DNA from: Actinomycetota bacterium
GTDB lineage: Bacteria; Actinomycetota; Thermoleophilia; Solirubrobacterales; Solirubrobacteraceae
DNA: 8,597 nucleotides
Assembly (NCBI GenBank): GCA_005883255.1
Contig: VAXS01000007.1
Location: 1-8,597, forward strand
Reading direction: 5' to 3'
Position 1 is the stretch's first letter. Every line of letters begins with the position of its first letter. Position numbers and translations under genes: made by a program. The notes beneath the pieces were generated by a model. The model worked only from the letters and a program-made list of their open reading frames with translations, made no database searches and was not told the DNA's origin. This document shows, in pieces, positions 1 through 5,457 of the stretch.

Positions 1-102
1 CGTCGTGCGCACCCCGCCGCGCACCAGGAGGACGGCCACCGCCGTCCCGAACGAGCCGCCCCCGACCACGACGGCCCGGCGGCGTTGCAGGCGGTCGGCC
101 AT
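1..102 (-). CDS. gpsA: NAD(P)-dependent glycerol-3-phosphate dehydrogenase GpsA, N-terminal 34 residues only
   Basis: Only the first 34 codons lie in the window; the gene runs off the left edge. Translation from ATG at 102-100 gives MADRLQRRRAVVVGGGSFGT followed by AVAVLLVRGGVRTT. A short basic leader, a hydrophobic beta strand and the glycine-rich GGGSFGTAVA loop form the start of a Rossmann fold. The G-x-G-S-[FW]-G-T-A signature is typical of GpsA, which reduces dihydroxyacetone phosphate to sn-glycerol 3-phosphate in the cytoplasm to supply phospholipid backbones. It lies 24 bp downstream of the glycerate kinase stop on the same strand but has its own TACGCT box 6 nt before ATG, so it may be transcribed separately. 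Another Rossmann oxidoreductase remains possible because the C-terminal domain is not visible. Confidence 0.75.
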   Translation of the reverse strand, partial: MADRLQRRRAVVVGGGSFGTAVAVLLVRGGVRTT

Positions 103-108
103 CGGGCG

Positions 109-114
109 AGCGTA
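109..114 (-). promoter_or_regulatory. Candidate -10 box TACGCT for leaderless gpsA transcript
   Basis: On the minus strand TACGCT (114 to 109) is followed by 6 nt and then the gpsA ATG. A TANNNT hexamer at this distance would place the transcription start at or next to the A of ATG. No Shine-Dalgarno sequence precedes this start. No clear -35 box was found. The call rests on the same geometry recurring elsewhere in the window. Confidence 0.45.
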
Positions 115-126
115 TCCGGGTGGGCG

Positions 127-1113
127 CTAGGGCGAGCGCAGGCGCTCGCCCAGCCGCCGCCCAGCGGCGCGCAGCTCCGCCGGATCGCCGGCCTCGTCGA
201 TGCTGGAGAGGTCGAGCATGCGCTGCTGGAAGGCGTCGATCGCCCGCCGGCCCACGATCGCGTGGCAGGGCACTCCGTGCTGCCGGCAGCGCACCGCCAC
301 CTCTCCCGCCGCCTTCCCGGCCAGCGTCTGCTCGTCCAGGCGCCCCTCGCCGGTGACCACGGCTCGCGCCCCCAGCATCCGCGCGTCGAAGCCCACCGCG
401 TCCAGCACGTACGCCGCCCCGGACACCAGATGGGCGCCGAACGCGGCCCACAGCCCGCCGGATAGCCCGCCGGCGGCCCCGCCCATCGGCATCCCGCGCG
501 GATCGCGGGGCAGGTCGCGGGCCAGCTCGTCGAGCCGCCGCGCGAGGCGGCGCACCGCGGCCGGGTCCGCGCCCTTCTGTGGGCCGTAGACGGCGGCCGC
601 GCGCTCGAAGGTGGTGCGCACGTCGCACAGCACGGTCAGGCGGGCCCCGCCCGGGCCGCCCGCCTCCCGCAGCGCGGCGATCGCGCCCGCGCCGCCGTCG
701 GTGGTGGCCGACCCGCCCGCCGCGACCAACACCTCCCGGGCATCCGCGGCCAGGGCCGCCGCGATCAGCTCGCCGGTCCCGGCGGTGGACGCGGCCTCCG
801 GATCGCGCTCCCCCTTGGCCAGCAAGCCCAGCCCGCTGGCCGCCACGGCCTCGACCAGCGCCGTCCGACCGTCGCCCAGGAGCGCGAACCGGGCCCGCAG
901 CGAGCGCCCGAGCGGATCGTGGGCGTCGGCCTCCAGCACCGCGCCGCCCAGCGCCTCCCGGAGGACCTCCAGCGTCCCCTCGCCCCCGTCGGCGACGGGA
1001 CAGCGGTCGGCCCGCCAGCCGACCTCCTCCAGGCCGGCGGCGATCGCCTCGGCCACCTCGGCGGCGCCCAGCGTGCCCTTGAACGAGTCGGGGGAGACGA
1101 CCACCGGCGGCAT
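127..1113 (-). CDS. Glycerate kinase, type 1 (GlxK/GarK family), compact
   Basis: Phosphorylates D-glycerate with ATP, in this family usually to 2-phosphoglycerate, feeding photorespiratory-type, glyoxylate or sugar-acid carbon into lower glycolysis; cytoplasmic. The 328-residue protein carries the family signatures in order: SPDSFKGT (7-14), ADGGEGT (41-47), STAGTGELI (109-117), GGSATTDGGAGA (133-144), YGPQKGA (176-182), GAAGGLSGGL (212-221) and TGEGRLDEQTLAGK (254-267). Family members usually have about 370-380 residues. Most of the difference falls between GGAGA and the CDV strand (163-165), where the loop with an IDxSGLDPRL-like segment is missing; the motifs on both sides are intact. Start is ATG at 1113-1111, where the conserved VVVSPDSFKG begins almost immediately; stop is TAG at 129-127. 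Its start lies 7 bp from the divergent polymerase start. gpsA follows it on the same strand. Confidence 0.93.
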   Translation of the reverse strand: MPPVVVSPDSFKGTLGAAEVAEAIAAGLEEVGWRADRCPVADGGEGTLEVLREALGGAVLEADAHDPLGRSLRARFALLGDGRTALVEAVAASGLGLLAKGERDPEAASTAGTGELIAAALAADAREVLVAAGGSATTDGGAGAIAALREAGGPGGARLTVLCDVRTTFERAAAVYGPQKGADPAAVRRLARRLDELARDLPRDPRGMPMGGAAGGLSGGLWAAFGAHLVSGAAYVLDAVGFDARMLGARAVVTGEGRLDEQTLAGKAAGEVAVRCRQHGVPCHAIVGRRAIDAFQQRMLDLSSIDEAGDPAELRAAGRRLGERLRSP

Positions 1114-1120
1114 CTACGGC

Positions 1121-2266
1121 ATGCTGTCAATCGTGGCCAAGACGGAGCCCGTCACGCTGGAGATCGCCGGGCGGGAGGTGCGGCTGTCCAACCCGGGCAA
1201 GATCTACTTCCCGCGCGCCGGCGTGACCAAGCTCGACCTGGTCGAGTACTACCTGGCGGTCGCCGACGCAGCGCTCGTCCACCTGCGCGAGCGCCCCACG
1301 GTCATGAAGCGCTTCGTGGAGGGCATCGAGCAGCCGCCGATCTGGCAGAAGCGCGTGCCCCAGCGCACCCCCGACTGGCTGGAGACCGCGACGGTCAGCT
1401 TCCCCAGCGGTCGCAGCGCCACCGAGCTGGTGGCCAACGACGCCGCGCACCTGGCCTGGGCGGTGAACCTGGGCGTGATCGACTTCAACCCCTGGCCCTG
1501 CCGGCGGTCGGACCTCGACCATCCCGACGAGCTGCGCGTCGACCTCGACCCCACCGACGACGCCAGCTGGGACGACGTGCGCCAGGTGGCGCTGGTGGCG
1601 CGCGACGTGCTGGCCGAGCACGGTCTGCGGGGATATCCCAAGACGTCGGGCTCCAAGGGAATGCACGTCAACGTCCGGATCCAGCCCGAGCAGGAGTTCG
1701 TGGAGGTGCGCCGGGCGGCGCTGGCGCTGGCCCGCGAGGTCGAGCGCCGCAGCGAGCGGGCCACCAGCAAGTGGTGGAAGGAGGAGCGCCACGGCGTGTT
1801 CGTGGACTACAACCAGAACGCCCGCGACCGCACGGTGGCCTCGGCCTGGTCGGTGCGCCCCACGCCCGACGCCCGCGTGTCCTGCCCGCTGGAGTGGGAC
1901 GAGGTGCCCGACGCCGAGCCGCGCGAGCTGCGGATCGACACCGTGCCCGCCCGGCTGGCCGAGCGCGGCGACCCGGCCGCCGACATCGACGCGCACGCCG
2001 GCTCGCTCGCCGGCCTGCTGGACCTCGCCGACCGCGACGAGGCCGAGGGCCTGGGCGACGCCCCCTGGCCGCCCCACTTCCGCAAGCAGCGCGGGGAGCC
2101 CAAGCGGGTGCAGCCGAGCCGGGACCGGGATCGTCCGGGCCGCGTGGGCGATCCCCAGCCCCCGGGGCGCGGCGGCCGAACGCCGACTCCCCAGACGCGC
2201 CCGCGCCGAGCGGCCACCGAGCGCACCGGACAGGGCTTCGAGCACGAGTTCGACGAGGACGGCTAG
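1121..2266 (+). CDS. ligD: Stand-alone LigD-type DNA polymerase/primase domain protein (PolDom, Prim-PolC-like)
   Basis: Archaeo-eukaryotic primase-type polymerase of the LigD polymerase family, which fills gaps and adds nucleotides (often ribonucleotides) at DNA ends during end joining or excision repair. In the 381-residue product the fold spans about residues 10-300. Motifs: LSNPGKIYFP (22-31), the DLDP metal-binding pair D141/D143, KTSGSKGMH with H182, and FVDYNQN with the third metal aspartate D229, then ASAWSVRPTP and PLEWDEV (256-262). All expected catalytic residues are present. No ligase or phosphoesterase domain is fused. Residues from about 320 form an Arg/Pro-rich tail ending in acidic FEHEFDEDG. 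Start is uncertain: ATG at 1121, or GTG at 1133, which gives an N-terminus (M)AKTEPVTLE and has CATGCT 7 nt upstream. The ORF remains open upstream to 611 but that part is antisense to glycerate kinase. The DNA ligase at 3650-4594 is its likely partner. Confidence 0.9.
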   Translation: MLSIVAKTEPVTLEIAGREVRLSNPGKIYFPRAGVTKLDLVEYYLAVADAALVHLRERPTVMKRFVEGIEQPPIWQKRVPQRTPDWLETATVSFPSGRSATELVANDAAHLAWAVNLGVIDFNPWPCRRSDLDHPDELRVDLDPTDDASWDDVRQVALVARDVLAEHGLRGYPKTSGSKGMHVNVRIQPEQEFVEVRRAALALAREVERRSERATSKWWKEERHGVFVDYNQNARDRTVASAWSVRPTPDARVSCPLEWDEVPDAEPRELRIDTVPARLAERGDPAADIDAHAGSLAGLLDLADRDEAEGLGDAPWPPHFRKQRGEPKRVQPSRDRDRPGRVGDPQPPGRGGRTPTPQTRPRRAATERTGQGFEHEFDEDG

Positions 2267-2709
2267 CGGACCGCGCCGCCCGGAGGCCGGTCGTGCGTGA
2301 GCGACCACACGGCGTCCAGCCGCTGGCGCAGCTGCCTGCGCTCGCGCTCGACCTGGCGCCGGCGGCGCGCGCGCTTCGCGATCTCCGCGTCGGCGCCCTC
2401 GCCGCCGGTGTCGAGCAGGTCCTCGATCTCCCGGCCCAGCCGCCGCCATTCCGCCTCCAGCGAGAGATAGACCCCGTAGCCCTCGGTGAGCAGCTCCTGG
2501 ACGCGGGGCCCGGAGTGCGGCTCGGGATCGTGCTCGGCCTCCTCGATGACCGCGCCGAGCTCGCCCAGGATCGAGCCCAGCACCTCCGGGCTGGGATCGG
2601 TCCGGTGACGCGCCCGGCCAATCAGCGGCGTGCTGGCCCGCGAGAGCACGAAGGCGAGCGCCAACGACGCGGCGATCCATCCCACGACCCCTGCCTGCCA
2701 CCAGGTCAT
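2263..2709 (-). CDS. Hypothetical one-helix membrane-anchored protein with charged helical tail
   Basis: Not recognised as a named family. The 148-residue product begins MTWWQAGVVGWIAASLALAF, a single hydrophobic segment at about residues 5-24. A basic stretch (GRARHR) and a predicted cytoplasmic helical region follow, including EAEWRRLGREIEDLL and, near the end, a very Arg/Glu-rich run around RRRRQVERERRQLRQRLDAV, consistent with a coiled coil. The topology suggests a membrane anchor with a soluble helical tail. I start it at ATG 2709-2707 because the membrane segment begins there and GGAG lies at 2724-2721, 11 nt upstream. An upstream in-frame start at 2811 would add 34 residues of proline/arginine-rich, non-domain-like sequence. 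Its TAG stop (2265-2263) overlaps the polymerase stop within CTAG. It is divergent from the sigma factor gene; a functional link is only a guess. Confidence 0.65.
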   Translation of the reverse strand: MTWWQAGVVGWIAASLALAFVLSRASTPLIGRARHRTDPSPEVLGSILGELGAVIEEAEHDPEPHSGPRVQELLTEGYGVYLSLEAEWRRLGREIEDLLDTGGEGADAEIAKRARRRRQVERERRQLRQRLDAVWSLTHDRPPGGAVR

Positions 2710-2872
2710 TCCGTGCCGATCTCCAAGCGCTCCTGTCCGGGACTTAGGGAAGCGCGGACCCCAAACGTTGGGCGGTTGAGACGGGAGCCGGACTTGACGG
2801 CGAGCGCGCAATCGGCCAACGTCCCGGGGGATCGCGCACCGGAGGGAGCGCGGGGGTGCGCTGGGAGGCGCC
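2710..2872. promoter_or_regulatory. 163-bp divergent intergenic region between membrane protein and sigma factor
   Basis: This gap must hold the promoters of both neighbours. On the plus strand TTGACG (2794-2799) resembles a -35 box; 17 nt downstream is CAACGT (2817-2822), a poor -10. CCCAAACGTTGGG (2760-2772) is a short inverted repeat with 5-bp arms and could be an operator. No ECF-type GGAAC / CGTT pair with normal spacing was found by eye. AGGAG-like stretches on the minus strand precede the 2709 start. Everything here is weak except that both genes need a promoter. Confidence 0.35.
2863..2868 (+). promoter_or_regulatory. Ribosome binding site GGGAGG for sigma factor GTG start
   Basis: GGGAGG ends 4 nt before the GTG at 2873. 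It supports that start over later in-frame GTG codons (at 2912 and 2930), which lack a similarly good upstream motif. The ATG at 2895 is out of frame. Spacing is on the short side. Confidence 0.5.
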
Positions 2873-3646
2873 GTGCCAGACGCTGCGATCAGACATGAGG
2901 ACGCGCCGGTCGTGGGCAGGCCCCGTGCGGTGTTGGGTCTGCTGGGCGACGAGCGGCTGGCCGAGCACGTGCGCCGCGGCAGCCATGCCGCGTTCGAGGC
3001 GCTCTACGAGCGCCACCACCGGGGGATCTTCGCCTTCTGCCGGCACCTGGTCCGCTCCAACCACGACGCGGAGGAGGTCGTCCAGCAGGCCTTCACGGCC
3101 GCCTACGCCGACCTCGCCCGGGGCGAGCGCCCGGCCGCGCCGAAGCCCTGGCTGTACGGGATCGCCCGTCACCGCTGCCTGGCCCTCCTGCGCAAGCGGC
3201 GGGCGCAGCCCAGTCCGGCAGCGGCGCCCGACCCGGCCACGCCGCCCCTGGCGGAGGAGGTGGAGCATCGCTCCGACCTCCGCGAGCTGCTCTCCGGAGT
3301 GAGCCGCCTGCCCGAGCCGCAGCGCACCGCGCTCGTCCTGTTCGGCCTGTGCGGCCACGCCCAGGCCGAGGTCGCCGCGGTGCTCGGATGCGACGAGGCG
3401 AAGGTGCGCGCGCTCGTCTACCAGGCCCGGTCGTCGCTGCTGGAGGATCGCCGCGCGCGGGAGACCCCGTGCCACGAGATCCGCGAGAAGCTCGCGCTGG
3501 GTCGCGGCGGGGCGCTGCGGCGCCGGGCCATCCGCCGCCACGTGAAGTTCTGTCCCGGGTGCGCCGAGTTCCGGGCCGAGGTGCTGCGCCAGCGGCGGCT
3601 GAGCGGGCTGATCCCGCTGGCGCTCGGTGGCGGGGGCGCCTACTGA
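2873..3646 (+). CDS. ECF-like sigma-70 family sigma factor with cysteine/histidine C-terminal extension
   Basis: Promoter-recognition subunit of RNA polymerase. In the 257-residue product, sigma region 2 spans about residues 38-110, with AFEALYERHHRGIF, the helix DAEEVVQQAFTAAY, then KPWLYGIARHRCL and a basic LLRKRR. A proline/alanine linker follows (111-126), then region 4 at about 140-193: LPEPQRTALVLF, then a helix-turn-helix around AEVAAVLGCDEAKVRALVYQAR. Region 3 is absent, as in ECF factors. The roughly 65-residue tail is unusual: C200-H201, a basic ALRRRAIRRH, then H223-x3-C227-x2-C230, resembling the zinc motif of ZAS/zf-HC2 anti-sigma domains, and a glycine-rich end. No separate anti-sigma gene is adjacent, so the tail may regulate the factor itself (inference). 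Start is GTG at 2873 with GGGAGG upstream; homology alone would also allow a later start near VLGLLGDERLA. The stop lies 3 bp from the convergent ligase stop. Confidence 0.88.
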   Translation: MPDAAIRHEDAPVVGRPRAVLGLLGDERLAEHVRRGSHAAFEALYERHHRGIFAFCRHLVRSNHDAEEVVQQAFTAAYADLARGERPAAPKPWLYGIARHRCLALLRKRRAQPSPAAAPDPATPPLAEEVEHRSDLRELLSGVSRLPEPQRTALVLFGLCGHAQAEVAAVLGCDEAKVRALVYQARSSLLEDRRARETPCHEIREKLALGRGGALRRRAIRRHVKFCPGCAEFRAEVLRQRRLSGLIPLALGGGGAY

Positions 3647-3649
3647 CCG

Positions 3650-4594
3650 TCAGGCCGCGAGCTGGTCCAGCCGGCAGTCGCGCGGCGCCTTGTCGTCGCG
3701 CCAGCGCAGCAGCTTCGCCCCGTGGCGGATGCGCCCGGCCGAGGTGTGGTCGAAGCTGACCTCGACCACCAGCTCCGGCCGCAGGTCGACCCACTCCAGC
3801 TCGCGCCCCGCCGTCCAGCGGCTGGCGTCGCCCTTGCCCCGCTCGCCGGTCTCGTAGGGCGCGAGCTCGGCCACCAGCTCGCGCTTGCGCTTGGCGGTGA
3901 AGCTCGAGGTGTGGCCCACGACGTGCAGCTGGCCCTCGTCGTCGTAGAGGCCGAGGATCAGCGAGCCCACCGTGTCGGGTTCCTTGCCCGGCCGCCAGCC
4001 GGCCACAACACAGTCGATCGTGCGCACGCGCTTGACCTTCACCATCCCGGTGCGCTCGCCCGGGCGGTAGGGCGCGTCCAGCTGCTTGGCGATCACGCCC
4101 TCCGCCTCGCGCAGCCAGGGCTGGGCGTCGCCCGGCTCGCGGGTGGTGGGGGCCAGGCGAACCGGGTCCGCCACCCCCAGCCCCTCCAGCGCCTCACGCC
4201 GGGCGGCGAACGGGAGCTCGAGCAGCGACTCGCCGTCCCGGGCCAGCAGGTCGAAGGCGACGAACGTCGCCGGGGTCTCCTCGGCCAGCCGGGCGATGCG
4301 CGACGCCGCCGGGTGGATGCGCTGGCCCAGTGCGTCGAAGTCCTCGTGCGCCCCGGCCGCGACGACGATCTCGCCGTCCAGGACGTAGCTGCCCGGCTCG
4401 AAGCGCAGCTCGGGGAAGTAGCGGGTCAGCGACTTGCCTCCCCGGGACTGGAGCTCGACCTCGTCCCCGTCCACGAACGCGATGGCCCGGAAGCCGTCGT
4501 ACTTGGGCTCGTACGCCCAGCCCTCTCCGGTGGGCAGCTCGGAGCGCGAGCGGGCCAGCTGGGGCTTGAGCGGGGGCGACAGGGGGAGCGCCAT
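3650..4594 (-). CDS. ligC: Stand-alone ATP-dependent DNA ligase, LigC / LigD-ligase-domain type
   Basis: Seals nicks using ATP: lysine adenylation, transfer of AMP to the 5' phosphate, then phosphodiester formation. The 314-residue protein has a nucleotidyltransferase domain (about 1-195) and an OB-fold (about 196-314). Visible motifs: motif I EPKYDGFR with adenylated K31, motif III VLDGEIVV (71-78) with E75, FVAFDLL (111-117), motif IV EGVIAK (165-170), motif V MVKVKR (184-189), and the OB-fold segment VVGHTSSFTAKRKREL (225-240). Length matches LigC-type ligases and LigD ligase domains. No polymerase or nuclease domain is fused. Start is ATG at 4594-4592, just before the family-typical PLSPPLKPQLA; there is no clear Shine-Dalgarno, but CATACT lies 8 nt upstream. 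The SDR gene lies 20 bp upstream on the same strand. The stand-alone polymerase at 1121-2266 is the probable functional partner; mycobacterial LigC likewise sits near a stand-alone polymerase. Confidence 0.92.
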   Translation of the reverse strand: MALPLSPPLKPQLARSRSELPTGEGWAYEPKYDGFRAIAFVDGDEVELQSRGGKSLTRYFPELRFEPGSYVLDGEIVVAAGAHEDFDALGQRIHPAASRIARLAEETPATFVAFDLLARDGESLLELPFAARREALEGLGVADPVRLAPTTREPGDAQPWLREAEGVIAKQLDAPYRPGERTGMVKVKRVRTIDCVVAGWRPGKEPDTVGSLILGLYDDEGQLHVVGHTSSFTAKRKRELVAELAPYETGERGKGDASRWTAGRELEWVDLRPELVVEVSFDHTSAGRIRHGAKLLRWRDDKAPRDCRLDQLAA

Positions 4595-4602
4595 CGGCGG
4601 GC

Positions 4603-4608
4603 AGTATG
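4603..4608 (-). promoter_or_regulatory. Weak candidate -10 box CATACT before the DNA ligase
   Basis: On the minus strand CATACT (4608-4603) is followed by 8 nt and the ligase ATG. It keeps the A at position 2 and T at position 6 of a -10 box but not the first T. It lies in the 20-bp gap after the SDR stop. If real, the ligase can be transcribed independently of the SDR; otherwise the two are probably co-transcribed. Confidence 0.25.
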
Positions 4609-4614
4609 AGCGCT

Positions 4615-5412
4615 CTAGTCCCGGCGGGGGGCGGCGGTGGCTCCCCGCAGGGCCCGCAGGACTCGGTCCGACAGGCGGGGCGAGAGCCCGTGCACCGCGC
4701 CCAGCACGCGGACCAGCGGCGGGAAGTGCACCGCCCGCGCGTCGCGCTCCATCGCCGTCAGGACCTTCGCCGCCAGCGCGTCGGCGGACGCCGCCCGCGG
4801 GCCGCCGCGGTACCAGTCGGGCATCCGGTCCTTCTCGTGGGCGTGCAGGTCGGTGGCGACCTCGCCCGGATAGACCATGGTCAGCGACACGCCGGTCCCG
4901 CTCAGCTCGTGGCGCAGGGCCTCGCCGAACATCCGCTGGGCGGCCTTGGTCGCGCCGTAGCCGGCGGCCCCGGGGAACGACCGGTGCCCGGCGCCCGACG
5001 ACACGACCACCACGTGGCCGTGCGCCCGGTCGAGCAGGTGCGGGAGCGCCGCGCCCACCAGGTACACGGTGCCGAGCCAGTTCACCGCGGTCATCTCCTC
5101 CACGGCGTCCACGCCGGTCTCGCGGAAGGGTCCGTAGCGGGCGATCCCGGCGTTGGCCACCGCCAAGTCCAGGCCCTCGGCGGCCGCGACGAAGCGCTCC
5201 ACCGCCCGCTCGACGCTCGCGCGGTCGGACACGTCGGCGGGCAGCGCCACGTGCTCACCCGGCAGCTCGGCGGCCAGCGCCCGCACCTCGTCGGCCGAGC
5301 GCGCCAGCAGGCCCACCGTGGCGCCCCGCCCGGCCAGCGCCTCGGCCAGCGCCCGCCCGATCCCGCGCGAGGCGCCGGTGACCAGCGCGCGGGTGGAGCC
5401 GTCGATGCGCAC
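4615..5412 (-). CDS. Short-chain dehydrogenase/reductase (SDR), classical type
   Basis: NAD(P)(H)-dependent oxidoreductase of unknown substrate, 265 residues, normal for classical SDRs. Visible motifs: cofactor loop TGASRGIG (12-19), ADVSDR (59-64), NAG (87-89) and the catalytic tetrad N111, S139, Y152, K156 (YGATK), with spacing equal to that of FabG. PG after the sixth strand (YPGEVATDL, 181-189) is also typical. The C-terminal part, PDWYRGG then a helical PPLVRVLGAVHGLSPRLSDR region, could form a membrane-facing or substrate lid segment, seen in some lipid-directed SDRs; that is a weak inference. The ORF is open well upstream of this point, but the SDR fold starts at ALVTGASRG and the only sensible start is GTG at 5412-5410. 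TAGGCT lies 7 nt upstream and no Shine-Dalgarno is visible. It is divergent from the metalloregulator across 45 bp and precedes the DNA ligase by 20 bp. Confidence 0.9.
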   Translation of the reverse strand: MRIDGSTRALVTGASRGIGRALAEALAGRGATVGLLARSADEVRALAAELPGEHVALPADVSDRASVERAVERFVAAAEGLDLAVANAGIARYGPFRETGVDAVEEMTAVNWLGTVYLVGAALPHLLDRAHGHVVVVSSGAGHRSFPGAAGYGATKAAQRMFGEALRHELSGTGVSLTMVYPGEVATDLHAHEKDRMPDWYRGGPRAASADALAAKVLTAMERDARAVHFPPLVRVLGAVHGLSPRLSDRVLRALRGATAAPRRD

Positions 5413-5457
5413 GCGCCCGAGCCTATGCCATGGCCCGGGAGGGCTAGGCTGTCCTCG
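5413..5457. promoter_or_regulatory. Divergent promoter region shared by SDR and metalloregulator
   Basis: Only 45 bp separate the two start codons. On the plus strand TAGGCT (5445-5450) is followed by 7 nt and ATG 5458. On the minus strand TAGGCT (5425-5420) is followed by 7 nt and GTG 5412. Both fit a TANNNT -10 box with transcription starting at the start codon. An imperfect dyad, GAGG (5439-5442) with CCTC (5453-5456), straddles the plus-strand box and could be where the metalloregulator binds its own promoter (inference). No -35 consensus is obvious for either direction. Confidence 0.55.
5420..5450. repeat. Inverted repeat AGCCTA / TAGGCT with 19-nt spacer
   Basis: AGCCTA (5420-5425) and TAGGCT (5445-5450) are perfect 6-bp arms. 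The arms extend by GCC/GGC on the inner side if one unpaired T (5426) is allowed. The spacer contains the palindromes CCATGG and CCCGGG. Each arm doubles as the candidate -10 box of one of the divergent genes. Confidence 0.6.

Noticed and set aside
1125..1130. Perfect TTGACA on the minus strand upstream of glycerate kinase as a -35 box
   Set aside because: The matching -10 at 17 nt would fall inside the kinase gene, and no TATAAT-like sequence is there.
1127..2701. Long minus-strand open frame (524 codons) antisense to the polymerase
   Set aside because: His/Val/Gly/Arg-rich antisense shadow with no domain; the plus strand has a complete polymerase with catalytic residues.
919..2898. Very long plus-strand open frame (659 codons) overlapping glycerate kinase and the polymerase
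   Set aside because: Arg/Ala/Gly/Pro-rich shadow translation typical of high-GC DNA; two genes with full motif sets occupy the same bases in other frames.
4606..5457. Upstream extension of the metalloregulator frame to 4606
   Set aside because: The extension is antisense to the SDR and lacks protein-like character; the winged-helix domain begins right after ATG 5458.
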